Shown piece by piece: positions 27,936 through 39,436 of a DNA stretch of 64,000 nucleotides (positions are counted from its first letter, which is position 1; each line of letters starts with the position of its first letter). The stretch covers positions 248,001 through 312,000 of the forward strand of contig BROI01000011.1 in the NCBI GenBank assembly GCA_027923505.1, written 5' to 3'. This DNA is from Mayamaea pseudoterrestris. Taxonomy: Eukaryota > Bacillariophyta > Bacillariophyceae > Sellaphorales > Sellaphoraceae. The notes below the pieces were generated by a model, which saw only the letters and a list, made by a program, of their open reading frames with translations, had not been told where the DNA came from and did no database searches. The position numbers and the translations under genes are program-made.

Positions 27936-28993
27936 TTATTCACGATGGACTGTCAAGGCCGTTTCAAAGTTGCGCCAGATAAAGTCTTTGATCTCCTGCA
28001 GCCCCGTACCCAGCTTGACCGAAGCAAACACTGTCGGTCCAGTCCCTCGCATTCGCTTGGCGTCTCGATCCATGACTGCCAAGTCTGCACCCACTGCGTC
28101 GGCCAAGTCAATCTTGTTAATGACCAGCAAGTCACTCTGCGTAATGCCAGGTCCACCCTTGCGTGGCACCTTGTCGCCGCCAGCCACGTCAATGACATAT
28201 ATGGTCAAATCGGCGAGCTCACTACTGAAATTGGCCGCCAAGTTGTCTCCGCCCGACTCGCACAGCAACAGCAGCGGACTCGTTGTTGTTGTTTCATCTC
28301 GCGCATGTTCCTTCGTCAGTTGCTCCAGCGCCAGCAAGTTGGCGCTCACGTCTTCGCGAATGGCGGCGTGCGGACAGCCGCCCGTCTCCACCGCTCTGAT
28401 GCGATTCTCCGGTAAGACTCCGGATCGCACCAAGAATTCGGCATCCTCCTGCGTGAAAATGTCGTTGGTGACAACGGCAAGGTTTGGTAGCGACTGGCAT
28501 AACGCGTGCACCAAGGCTGTCTGTTGAATGCGAATCAAAGATGAGAAAGATCATTCAAATGCTTTGTTCTAAACTGCCATGCATAATTTTAATGCTTTAA
28601 AAGTTGTCACAACGTTGAGCAAGCGAAAAGCGATCCAACTTGCTGTCTGCCCCACCCAATACCCAATCAGCAGCTGCAATAGCAGCATGACATACAGGTC
28701 TTCATCTTCTCCGATATATCCAAATCCTCCAATTCATTATTGGATCTCACCTTTCCACTTCCGACCGGTCCGCCAATGCCGACGGTGAAGGCGCGCTGCG
28801 TAAAGTCGCGATGGTGCTTCCAGCGATGGAGTCGTTGCGTTTCCGCAGGATACGAACCGGGTGACTCGTATGTGTAATGAGATCGAACATACATAGTCGT
28901 TGAACATGCTGGTAAGCATTTATGTAAGGAATGATGCGATATAACAGAGGTGAAACGGCCACATTGTAGCGGCACGACGAGGCGGTTCGCCAT
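27936..28993 (-). CDS. ureG: Urease accessory GTPase UreG
   Basis: Two exons: 28751-28993 and 27936-28520, phase 0, with a 230-bp intron, giving 275 residues. The intron cuts the P-loop between Lys and Thr (IGGPVGSGK then TALVHALC). The CPH nickel site ([13 protein letters not shown]), the G-domain blocks ([34 protein letters not shown]) and NKIDLAD are intact. UreG uses GTP to deliver nickel, with UreF/UreH, into apo-urease. The N-terminal ~65 residues carry several His (HHSLHKC, HRWKHH), as in plant UreG, and may bind metal; a later ATG is possible. The urease gene lies 7 kb away on the same strand. Confidence 0.95.
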
Positions 28994-29347
28994 GGTGGAT
29001 TTTGTCGGACGCCGAGCGCATCAAAGGCATGCAGAAGATCAGAACCGCAACGACAGAATGACGTTTCATTGATTGAAGACTCCCGCCGCGCCATGGCGCC
29101 ATGGAGGCGACCGTTTCGCCATTTTTTACGTCCGATGCGAGCTAGAATGGCGCATTCGGAAGACCAACGAAAGGCGACATCCATGTTCGAGCTATGGAAA
29201 TGACACTTATCGTCGTCGTGAGGAGGTATGATGCAGACCATCTTGTGATTCAACAATAATTAAGTCAACCGACAGCTTGTGCGATCGAGCTATCGACGAG
29301 CTACAAGCAGGCGCGTTCAGCAGCAACAATACCATAATTCAATAAAC
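28994..29347. other. Intergenic, 354 bp, divergent promoters
   Basis: Between the starts of ureG (minus) and the first metzincin gene (plus). No specific element recognised. Confidence 0.35.
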
Positions 29348-30519
29348 ATGGGTGGACAACGCAATAGTTGCGGACTCGGCTCCTGTCTCTGTTTCTTTAT
29401 ACTCGCCGGAGTGGCGGCCACCTTGGCTTGGTACTTTACCAAGGGCCATGGCCAACTTCCGCCAAAGCTTCAAAACGCGCTCAACTACATTCCAACCTTG
29501 GGCGACTTTGAGAACGAGGCTCCCTTTGTGGAGGAGACTCCCAACGAAGTTCCACGGTGGCCGCACTCGGGTTATGGTTTGAGCATGGAGATTGTCAATG
29601 CGTTGGAAGATGACTTGTGGTACGAAACCAGCGTCTACGCTGCGAATATATAGTCGCCTGAGTACTTCGTCGAGCCATTGCTCACCATCGTCTTTTGCCA
29701 TAACCTTTCTTATACCAGGTCCACGTACTTTGACCAATCCGTCAGCGACTGGAACAGTGGCAGCCCCGACGTGCTCAATCTCACATCCTCCGTGGCTGGC
29801 TACGACGCTGACTGCACTCCCATTGACGGCGTCATCAAGGTTTGCAACAATGACTACGGTGACACTGGCTGGTACGGCATTAACGAGATTTCCGCCGTGG
29901 GGAAACAGATTGTGTCAAGCATTGCCAAAATGAACGACTACTACTTTACCAGTGACGCATCCGACATGACTGACCGGAGGCAGTACACCATGTGTCACGA
30001 AATGGGTCATAGTATGTTTACAAGAGTCGTAGCGCACGCTCGTGCAATCTCTTCCTGCGCTTGCTTACCTTGCTCTTTTGTTATTTTCACACAGGTTTTG
30101 GCTTGCCGCACGTGGACGAGTCATTCAACAACGCCGACACTGGTTCGTGCTTGGATTACACCAACCGCCCACAGGACAATCTGCACCCAAACTCGCTCAA
30201 TTGGAACTTTTTGAATGACTTGTATGGCACTGGAAACGCCACCATGGAAACGACTGCTCCGTCAGGCAATGGCGATGATGATGCAGTCGGCCCAACGACA
30301 AGTAATGGCCAAGGGAGAGAACGGCAGTTGGTGCGGCAGCTCCCAGACTGGGTACACGAGGAATGGATACAAGTGAGCGCTGCAGCAACCGTTCGGGGCA
30401 ATGTGCCATCGCATTGGCGAAGACTGCGGTCTAGCAGTCATGGCGATGTCCACGAGGTTGAGCTAGGAGAGGGGTATTCAATCTTTGTCGAGCGATTGAG
30501 GCCGGCATGGTTGCACTAG
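29348..30519 (+). CDS. Membrane-anchored metzincin-like protease, copy 1
   Basis: Exons 29348-29619, 29719-30011 and 30095-30519 (introns of 99 and 83 bp) give 329 residues. Residues ~10-32 (LGSCLCFFILAGVAATLAWY) are a signal anchor. The zinc motif is built across intron 2: HEMGHS from exon 2 and FGLPH from exon 3 form HEMGHSFGLPH, the HExxHxxGxxH signature of metzincins. Downstream, TGSCLDYTNRPQDNLHPN occupies the Met-turn position but has Leu where the paralogue has Met. The C-terminal ~100 residues are a basic helical tail (RQLPDWVHEEWIQV, VPSHWRRLR). An extracellular or lumenal zinc protease is likely; the substrate is unknown. Confidence 0.82.
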
Positions 30520-31030
30520 GCAGTGTTTGGTCAAATTGAAAAGCGCATTGTACTTATAGAGCTTTGCATATTTGTATATTTGCCTCTTCTGCTGGCATTA
30601 AACTTGTGATTAGTGTATCCGGGGGAGACGCCAAAAATGTTTGTTGCGAGACATTGCCCGCATAGCTTGATTGTAGTGGTACGACATGGTGACGTTTCAC
30701 TGGTTTCGAAATTTCGGGCGCGCCATTGGCATCGTGTCGTTCTTCGGCATTCGACAACCACGCTACATCCTTCGTCGAGCCACAACACCATCCGGAAGAG
30801 GCCTCAAGATTATTGTTATTTATAACGACGCGTACACCTACATCCGTTGACTATTGACTCGTGCAGCTTACTCATTCGTAACCAGTTCAATCACTAGCCT
30901 GCTGCTGTTGCTTGCCCCAACCAAGACACTTTTGCTCTCAACGCATCTCACTGTCAGCGTCGGCGAAACTATCACAAAGTTTCTCCTTCTTCTCCCTAAC
31001 TTCAAACTAAACACCACACATACATAAATC
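30520..31030. other. Spacer between the metzincin copies, 511 bp
   Basis: No gene. It is the only sequence separating the two duplicated protease genes and carries the promoter of copy 2. Confidence 0.4.
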
Positions 31031-32262
31031 ATGGGTGGCAGCAAGGGCTGTGGCATTGGATCCTGCATTTGCTTTCTACTGGTTGCCGGAACGGCCGGAG
31101 CACTGGCCTGGTACTTTACGGCTGGCAATGGCGACGCGACGGATTTGAACGACTCGATTGCCAACGCCTTTGACTTTATCTGGAGCATTTCGGATTTCGA
31201 AAAGGAAGCACCCTTTGAGGAAGTTTCGCCGAACGAAGTGCCGCGATGGCCGAACAATGGACAAGGAATTGAGTTGCAGATTCAGAGTGCGCTGGAGGAT
31301 CGATGGTACGTGTTATGAAGATGCTGCGAATGAATGCGGTGATGCATGAGCTCATTATTAGGGAGAAAAGACTAACCGTTTCATCTTTTTACTTGCAGGT
31401 CCTCCTATTTCGAGCAAGCTGTGAGCGACTGGGACAGTGGCTCGCCCGATGTGTTGACCTTGACATCCACTTCGTCAAGTTACGACCCCGACTGCACTCC
31501 CATTGACGGTCTCATCAAGGTTTGCAACAATGACTACGGTGACACTGGCTGGTATGGAATTAACGAAATATCTGCCATTGGCAAGGAGATTGTCTCAAGC
31601 ATTGCCAAGATGAATGACTATTACTTTTCAGATGATGCTTCTGATCAAGCGGAGCGACGACAATATACAATGTGCCACGAAATGGGTCATGGTGAGTTTA
31701 TTGTGGGTGGAGAGAGTGGATGGGTTTATGCATCGCGACGTGTGAACTACTGATACCGGTAGTGATGCCTTTTTTGGCCAATTTTGTGACTTGGCTTGGT
31801 CTGCTTTCCTTTTCATCACTTATTCACATTTACGCCAACTCTCTGCTTTGTTATATTTCAGGATTTGGATTGCCGCATACGGACGAGTCCTTTACAAATA
31901 CTGATGACGGTGAATGCATGGATTATACCGATTCGCCGGAAAACAATATGCATCCCAATCAAATCAATTTCGATTTTCTAAATAACTTATACGGCGACGG
32001 AACTGGATCTAGTACGAGCGCACCGACGAGCGAAGGCACCAGCAGTGGAGGCGGCCGCAGACGAAGCTTGCGACAGCTGCCAGATTGGGTGCAGGAGGAG
32101 TGGAGACAGATTAGTGCAGCTTCCATTGGGGCTCGAAATAGCCGAGTCCCAGCACATTGGCGAAAACTGCGGTCCAATGAGCTTGGTGATGTGCATGAAG
32201 TGGATTTGGGAGAGGGGTACCGTATAATAGTGGAGCGGTTGTTGCCTCATTGGTTGAACTGA
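31031..32262 (+). CDS. Membrane-anchored metzincin-like protease, copy 2
   Basis: Exons 31031-31305, 31399-31691 and 31862-32262 give 322 residues. Intron positions and phases equal those of copy 1, and exon 2 has exactly the same length (293 nt), so this is a tandem duplicate. It keeps HEMGHGFGLPH (again split by intron 2), followed by DGECMDYTDSPENNMHPN with the expected Met of the Met-turn. The signal anchor (GSCICFLLVAGTAGALAWYF), the DWDSGSPDVLTL block, the YGDTGWYGINEISAIGK block and the basic C-terminal tail are conserved. By its motif set this is the safer active enzyme of the two. Confidence 0.85.
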
Positions 32263-32505
32263 GCGTGAGTGGGACTATTAGGCTTAAAGCAGCAGAATAC
32301 CCATGTGATGCCTGGCAGCATTTGGTTTATGCATGACTATAATGACAAAAAATTGAGCCATTTATAAAGTATATCGTGTAATTAGGATGTTCAGGTGGAG
32401 GAAGATTGGATGAAATTAAACTGTGCTACCATTCGATCTGATGTGCAGCTACGCGCTGGCCACTTGCAGAGATTAAGTATGTAAACACATGCACTGACGA
32501 TAACT

Positions 32506-32578
32506 GCCCGGATAGCTCAGTCGGTAGAGCGCACGACTCTTAATCGTGTGGTCGTGGGTTCGATCCCCACTTCGGGTG
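32506..32578 (+). tRNA. tRNA-Lys(CTT), copy 1
   Basis: 73 nt without intron. A seven-pair acceptor stem (GCCCGGA with TTCGGGT, closed by a G-U pair), D-arm GCTC-AGTCGGTA-GAGC, anticodon stem CACGA/TCGTG with loop CTCTTAA (anticodon CTT), and T-arm GTGGG-TTCGATC-CCCAC. CTT reads AAG, so lysine. Internal A and B boxes are normal. Confidence 0.97.
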
Positions 32579-32662
32579 TTCCTTTTGTTCTGATAATCTT
32601 TACTTTTGTCCAAGCGCAGCGAGGCACAAATGCTGCGTAATGCTACCATAGCAACACTAGCT

Positions 32663-32735
32663 GCCCGGATAGCTCAGTCGGTAGAGCGCACGACTCTTAA
32701 TCGTGTGGTCGTGGGTTCGATCCCCACTTCGGGTG
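32663..32735 (+). tRNA. tRNA-Lys(CTT), copy 2
   Basis: Identical over all 73 nt to the copy at 32506-32578, 157 bp downstream. Sequence between and around the two copies is not alike beyond a few bases (CT before, GTGTT after). Confidence 0.97.
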
Positions 32736-33063
32736 TTTATTTTGGCAAATGTGATTGCCAATATATTATTTTGGTCCTAATCTTTTATAGCTGCGGACGA
32801 TTATGCTTGCGGATGACACAAGAACAGGAGGGAGTCTTTAGGTGATTGATTGTCGTTAGCGATACATACGATTCAAGTGCCGGGGGCGGAAAATTGGGGG
32901 TCATCCGCTGCGTCGATTCACCGGGTTCGTATTCCGAATGTGTATCGCCCGCGTTGATCCAGCTGCATCCATCGCAGCTTCACAATCCCCAGCAGCCCAG
33001 CAGCAGCACGACGTCGTTACCCCTTCTCTCTTGTCTCTACATACATCTTGATTAATTGATAGT
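32736..33063. other. Intergenic, 328 bp
   Basis: Downstream of the tRNA pair and upstream of LITAF copy 1. No gene recognised. Confidence 0.35.
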
Positions 33064-33797
33064 ATGACTGAGAAGCGAGGTAAATATTGATGCATTTATG
33101 GAGAGTAAAGCGAGGCGCAGAAGACTATGCCTTTGGCTTGACGCTTGGCGCACGTTACAGAGCACTGTATAATCGTTCCAAAGAAAGTGATTGCTCGATG
33201 TAGCATGCCTTCATTATAAATGTACCAAAACGTTTGACTGAATATTGTTTTCACGCAGACCCCGATGCTCCAGTCGAGGATGACATTCCCATGGCGACTG
33301 GCACACCCATTGAGCACGAGGAGCAAGCAGCAGCAGCGGCGTCTACAAAAGCGCACTCGGGAACAACGACGACAACCACCTATACGATTCCGCCGCCGAC
33401 GCCGTATCAAGGACCAGTGTTGCGATCGCTTGGTCGGTGAGTGATTTAAATGATAGAGAGTGGCGATGGAAATGTTTCGCTTGACGACATTCAATGCATG
33501 TGGTTTGACTCATTTGCATCAAGAACTCATTCTTCCACTTCAAAAACTTCTCTCACTACACTATTACTTATCATCAGCCACCCATGTTCCATTACATGTC
33601 CATACTGCCACGCGCAGACGCGTACCTTGCCGCGCAACTCTCCCGACGCCTGCACCATTGTCATTTTTGTCGTCTTGTTGATCGTCTTTTGGCCCATTTG
33701 CTGGCTACCCTTTGTCCTTCCAGACTGTCAAAAGACGGAGCACCAGTGCGCGTCGTGTATGCGTCACGTTGGAACGACGGAGAGTTGTTCAGGATGA
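33064..33797 (+). CDS. LITAF-domain membrane protein, copy 1
   Basis: Three exons: a 16-nt first exon (33064-33079, ATGACTGAGAAGCGAG), 33259-33436 and 33578-33797, giving 137 residues. The first ~65 residues are acidic, then Thr/Pro-rich (TTTTTTYTIPPPTPYQGP). The C-terminal ~70 form a LITAF domain: CPYC, a hydrophobic stretch ending PICWLPFVLPDC that dips into the membrane face, and HQCASC. These four Cys and one His are the usual zinc-site residues. LITAF/SIMPLE proteins sit on late endosome or lysosome membranes. The first exon is an inference supported by the matching gene at 35130. Confidence 0.8.
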
Positions 33798-35129
33798 GGA
33801 AATGGTGGAATGAAACTGGGAGTATTGCGCGAAAAATGAGGGCCAGGTATAGTTCTTGGATTAATCGACTCAGCCTTTTATTAAAGCTTATTTGCATGTG
33901 ACATTTGACAGACTATATAAAGGAGACGAAAGAGACAGGATAAGCAGGTCCAAATAAAGCAAACGCTTTTGCAAGTCAATCATGGCGGGGGAACCCCCAC
34001 TTTTCCTCTAACCCGCGCGAGCGGGTGATCACGGGACTGGATTGAACTGGGTCGTGCCACATCCCATGCTAAAAAGCGCGGTTCCTTGGTCTTTGATCGA
34101 TTTTCACGGCATCGCCATTTTTACGGTCGAATGGCGGGACCAAGGAGGCGTTGCATTGCAACCAGCAAGATGTCATGAGAAGCACAAAAAAGCAGGGAAT
34201 ATGATTCCGTTGGAATATTTGCCGCGGGACCAAATTGAGTGAGTGAGTCGCCTTTGTTTGAACGAGGTGCAATTTGGTAACATCTTCAATCGTCGACGCG
34301 ACGACCTTAACATGCATGCTTTTGGCTGAAACAGGCGCAATATACCATTTAATATATACTTGATACAATGGACGAGTCAATAGCCTGTTATTACCGCTGT
34401 GGCCAAAGTTTTGGTAGTGTTTCCATTGAGGTGATTTTAGTCATTTTGCAAGAATCGATCCAGCATGACCAAATTTCAAAGTTAAGTATACATTTTGCAC
34501 CATTGCATTCTTAGATCATCAAAGTAGACGATGGTATGCTCAGATTCTCTGTATCGTCATTTTGGACCGAGTTTGATCCCACAGAAGGACGAACTTGCGC
34601 AATCCCGGATTTGAGAACCGATGCGACGCGATTCGTTTCATGCGATGGCCATCGGCACGTAAAGCTACGGTAGCTACCCTAGCCATGCCTACCGGTAGTC
34701 AACAGCATGAACGATACAGTTGTAATTAACAACAGCGGAGGAATGACTGTGGATGTAATCACTAGAAATGCTGCAGCCTTGGCGCCTTCAATGTCCTGCA
34801 ATGGGATCCTTACCAGTTGTCTACAATAGCAAGCTGCTGACTGAGCAACTAGTGTCGCTGTCTCGGGCTAGCCTACATTGGTGATTAATGGAACATTTGA
34901 GCTTGCTGTTAACTGTAAATCTCTTATTCTTGCTCGTCAATTATGCGTTGCATACAAGTTTGCCCCCCGCAACTTGCCGTAGGTAACCAATTATTATTTG
35001 TCGCACAGCCGTCGTACCGTGTCTCCAGGATTCGTGAGCGTCCGTTTCAACTTCATTCTTTCGATCACATTGATCATTGTGGTTCTTCACCTTGCACTCC
35101 TATGGTCTGTCTCCAAAGAAAACTGCGGC
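33798..35129. other. Intergenic, 1.3 kb
   Basis: Between the LITAF copies. No coding frame with credible content. It contains two GC hairpins at 33987-34026 and a TACCGGTA palindrome at 34690-34697. Confidence 0.4.
33987..34032. other. Two GC-rich hairpins
   Basis: GGGGG-AA-CCCCC at 33987-33998 is followed by ACCCGC-GCGA-GCGGGT at 34011-34026, a six-pair stem with a GNRA-type loop, and then the palindrome GTGATCAC. It lies ~190 bp past the stop of LITAF copy 1. It might be a structured 3' UTR or a small RNA; no family recognised. Confidence 0.4.
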
Positions 35130-35833
35130 ATGATTAAAAAACAAGGTATGTAAAATATGCAAAAAGTATAAATTGGTTCAGCATGGCAAGAGCAAGATTG
35201 TAAAGTACGAGTAACGTTCCAATCAGAAGCTTCATCGGCATCATGCTTCCGTCATCGGCATCATGATTGTTGCTCCAAGTATCTGCTTGAAGCGTCCTCA
35301 AGAATGCAGTCCATGTTGTGTTACTGACAGTATTCTCTCCTGACGACTTAGTGGAGCAGGTCAAGGCGGATGATGACATGACAGTTGCAACCGACGCTGC
35401 TTCACACTTCGGGGAGCCGCAGGAAAAGGCTGATGCGCCTGCAGCAGTGAGAGAATTCGCAATTCCTACACCGCCGACAACAAATCCGTACCAGCAGGAA
35501 CCATTGCTGCTTCCAAGGCTTGGTCGGTGAGTATGGAACAAATAATCAAGCTGTTCCTTGACATTCCCCTTTTCCCTCTCATTCCTGGCTGATTCGCTTC
35601 ACACTCCACACAGCCACCGATGTCCCATCACTTGTCCATACTGCCACGAAGATACGCATACGATGCCATGGCACTATCCAGACTGCTGCACCCTGATTGT
35701 AGTCGTCCTTTTGCTCGTCGTCTTTTGGCCCGTTTGCTGGCTTCCACTGGTGCTTCCCGACTGTCAAACCACGGCTCATCGATGCGCCAAATGCTCGCAT
35801 CTTGTGGGAACGACGGCTTGTTTTGGAAGATGA
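35130..35833 (+). CDS. LITAF-domain membrane protein, copy 2
   Basis: Exons 35130-35145 (16 nt, ATGATTAAAAAACAAG), 35352-35526 and 35614-35833 give 136 residues in one frame. First and last exons have exactly the same length as in copy 1 (16 and 220 nt) with the same phases, which supports the micro first exon in both. The LITAF domain is intact: ITCPYCHEDTHT, a hydrophobic segment ending PVCWLPLVLPDC, and HRCAKC. The N-terminal half is barely alike (acidic, then PTPPTTNPYQQEP), so the copies are old or the tail evolves fast. Confidence 0.78.
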
Positions 35834-36008
35834 AGACAGATTTAAAGAGTGAGTTCAAATGAAAAAGAACAATTTGCCACGGCGGCTCTACGTGACAGGC
35901 TCGCAGCGAGGAAACTGAGTTACCTTGTCCTCGAGTCATAGCTACGATATGTCCTACAAAGGAATAGACAACAATTTTAACAGTATAATCAACGTACACA
36001 TACCCATG

Positions 36009-38958
36009 CTAGAACAAAAAGTATCGCTGTCCCAGCGGAACCTTGTCAAGTGGTTCGCAAGTAAGCAGCTCGCCATTCGCATACACTTCAAACGTTTCAG
36101 GATTGACTCTCATTTCCGGCGTTTGATCGTTCAAAATCATGTCCTTTTTGCTAATGTTGCGACAGTTCTTGACGGCTTCCACGCGCTTCACCAATCCAAG
36201 TCGCTCCTTCAGGCCATCCTGCACGGCAGCCGCCGAGACAAAGGCGATCGAATTGCCGGCTGCCGTGGCGGTGGCACCAAACATGGGCCGCATCATGACG
36301 GGTTGAGGCGTCGGAATGCTGGCGTTTGGATCGCCCATTTGAGCGTACGCAATGGTGCCTCCCTTGATGATGGTTTCCGGTTTGGCGCCAAACATGGATG
36401 GTTTCCAAAGCACCAGATCAGCCATCTTTCCCACCTCGACTGATCCAATCAAGTGCGACATGCCATGCGCAATAGCTGGATTGATGGTATACTTGGCAAC
36501 GTAGCGTCTGACGCGAAAGTTGTCGTTATCGCCCGACTCTTCGCTCAAGCGTCCCCGCTGCTGCTTCATTTTACACGCCGTCTGCCACGTTCTTGTCAAG
36601 ACTTCTCCGACGCGGCCCATGGCTTGGCTGTCACTGGAAATCATACTCAGTGCTCCAACGTCGTGCAGTATGTCTTCCGCTGCAATCGTTTCGGCGCGAA
36701 TACGCGACTCGGCAAAGGCAATATCTTCGGGAATGCTAGAGTCCAAATGGTGGCACACCATTAGCATGTCAAGATGCTCGTCGATCGTGTTGATTGTGTA
36801 TGGACGAGTTGGATTCGTGGAACTGGGCAGTACGTGATTCTCTTGGACAATCTTGATAATGTCCGGGGCGTGTCCGCCACCTGCTCCTTCCGTATGGTAC
36901 GTATGAATCGTGCGTCCCTTCATGGCGGCGATGGAATCGTCGACAAAACCTACGCATCAATAACAATTATATGAGATCGAGGGTGCAACGCCCATATATA
37001 GCAAGCTTCTCGCGCTACTTACCAGATTCATTGAGCGTGTCTGTATGAATTGTAATCGCGACATCATGTTCGTCGGCGAACGTCAAGGCGGCATCGATAG
37101 CTGCTGGAGTCGTTCCCTAAGACGAGACCAGTGGAGCTGGCGTAAGTCGTACCATTATATTATCCAAAAATACGTATTTCCTCGCACTTACCCAATCTTC
37201 ATGCAGCTTAAAGCCCGCCGCACCAGCTCGCAGTACGCTCTCCAGCACCTTTGGATCGCTCGTGTTCCCCTTACCAGTGAAACCAAAGTTCATGGCGTAA
37301 CGATCCGTCGCCTGGAGCATCATTTCCACATGCCACGGCGCCGGCGTGCAAGTTGTGGCGCACGATCCAGCCGATGGTCCCGTTCCGCCGCCAAACATGG
37401 TTGTTAATCCGCTCGAAATGGCCTCCTCGATTTGCTGGGGGCAAATGTAATGAATGTGCGTATCAATGCCACCCGCCGTCAAGATGAGTTTCTCGCCCGC
37501 AATGACTTCCGTTGTCGTTCCGACTATCATGTTGGCGTCCACTCCAGACATCATGTCGGAATTTCCTGTGTGTTATTATGAAGGAATTTGCCATTAGCAA
37601 ATGCAATTTATCAGTCGTATGCACGTTCACCCATAATAATTACACTCACCAGCCTTGCCAATCCCAACAATCATGTTACCCTTGATACCAATGTCAGCCT
37701 TGATAATGCCTGCCACAGCATCCACAATCAGCGCGTTCGTAATGACAGTATCCAGCGCCTCGTCCGAAGTGACACTTGTCGCCTGGCCCATGCCTTCGCG
37801 CAAGGTTTTTCCGCCACCAAACTTGCACTCCTCTCCATACGTCGTATAGTCCTGCTCCACTTCGATGACCAAACAAGTATCGCCCAAGACGATTCTGTCG
37901 CCAACGGTTGGTCCGTACATGTCCACGTAGGCGGACCGCTCCATTTCAAAGGGAACGCCCGGCCGGGCCTGGTCGTTTGCTGGCTCGTGCAAGAATCCTC
38001 CAGCATGCACACGCTCCATGATTTCGTCAATGCGATCATCCGAAGCCACTCCGTTGGTCAGCAGATTGCCCGACATAACGTTTTGCTTGCCACCCAAATC
38101 CACCAACGTGACTGTTTTGGTTTCGTGCGGCTCGAACCGCACACTGGCGCCGCTCGGAACGTTGAGGCGCTTGCCAATGCTCACCTGGCGGTCAAACTGC
38201 AATGCTTTATTGGTTTCGACAAACGCGTAGTGACTGCCGACTTGAATGGGGCGGTCGCCAATGTTGACGACGGGAATCTCCAGGAAGTTGCGGCCAGCGT
38301 TGATGGTAATGAGCGAATCGCATGGCAATACTTGACCGGGTTTGTAACCATGTAGCAAGTCGTCATGATGACTATCATCATGTTCATCAAACACTGCTAA
38401 ATCAGGAACAGGCAGAAACGATCCCTTCAACGCCGCCTCCAAGTCTCCATTCTGCCTACAGATTGGATCATGCACCGTCAGTAGCTTGGTGCCATCCGGA
38501 AAGGTGGCCTCCACCTGCACCTGCGCCACCATGTTGGCGACTCCCTCCATGACTTGGTTTCGCCCCAGCAGACACTTGCCCCACTGCATGAGTGTTGCGA
38601 CGCTGGTTTGGCCGCCACGAATCTCCTCCATGATTTGCGTGGCAATCAACGCGATTGCTTCGGGGTGGTTGAGGCGTATTCCGCGCGCCAGTCGATGCTG
38701 CGCCAAGCGACCAGTTTGGTGGAGCTGCAAGTGGTCGCGCTCGCGGGGCGATAAATGATAGCGGCGCATGTGAATATTATGATGGCAGGTTAAATAATTG
38801 ATGGTAGTAGATGTTTTGGCAAAATGTTGAGAAGCCGATGATGTAAACAAGAGTGACGAAGGACTCTCATGAAATCTACCAGCTTCAATCGCCAAAGCAG
38901 CACGACTAGCTCGCTGTCTCCATGGCGAGGATTTGAGGAAGTGCGAAAGGATAGTCAT
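36009..38958 (-). CDS. Urease, gamma-beta-alpha in one chain
   Basis: Four exons: 37650-38958, 37192-37565, 37023-37116 and 36009-36949 (introns 84, 75 and 73 bp), giving 905 residues with phases that close. The gamma part starts at [14 protein letters not shown] (residue 64), beta at ~190 and alpha from ~330. Nickel-site residues are present: HIH (473/475), Lys556 in KLHEDWG (the carbamylated Lys), His in [18 protein letters not shown] (611) and Asp699; the flap MVCHHLD (Cys658, His659) is present too. The enzyme splits urea to ammonia and CO2. Residues 1-63 are Arg/Ser-rich without acids near the start ([17 protein letters not shown]), which suggests a mitochondrial presequence; if translation begins at 38769 the enzyme would be cytosolic. 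Confidence 0.95.
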
Positions 38959-39436
38959 GGTCTTGCCAGCAAGCAAGCATGCAAGATATTGCTGCTGCTC
39001 GACTCGAGTCGAGAAGCAAATCTGTTTCCTTGTTGGATTGCGATCCTTTCGTGACGCTTTTGAGTACCGGTATGACAGAATCCACGTCATCAAACACCGC
39101 TACGACTTTCAAAGAAACGTCCGACCAACGGCCACGCAGGCCGCTCCAACCGTTGCATGATGACCCCACGAACTTGTGTACACTCTAGCAGACTCTCGCA
39201 TAAGTAGGCAGTCGTACGAAAACGCGCGGTCAAGCGTGAACCTGGTTGAAACGATTGATCAACGCCGCAGAGCTCTCTCGCAGGCACACACACTCACGCT
39301 GCTGCGCTCCATGGACTCTGGCGCCTTGGACGACTTGGACGACTGTTGAAAGACTATAGCAGCATTGCCTAAGCGTATTGCGCAGTAGACAGCTAAAACC
39401 GCCGCCGCTATTCCCCATTCGCAGCAGCAGCACGTC
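38959..39436. other. Intergenic, 478 bp, divergent promoters
   Basis: Between the starts of urease (minus) and the Gln/Ala-rich gene (plus). A TACCGGTA palindrome lies at 39065-39072, ~107 bp upstream of the urease ATG. Confidence 0.4.
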
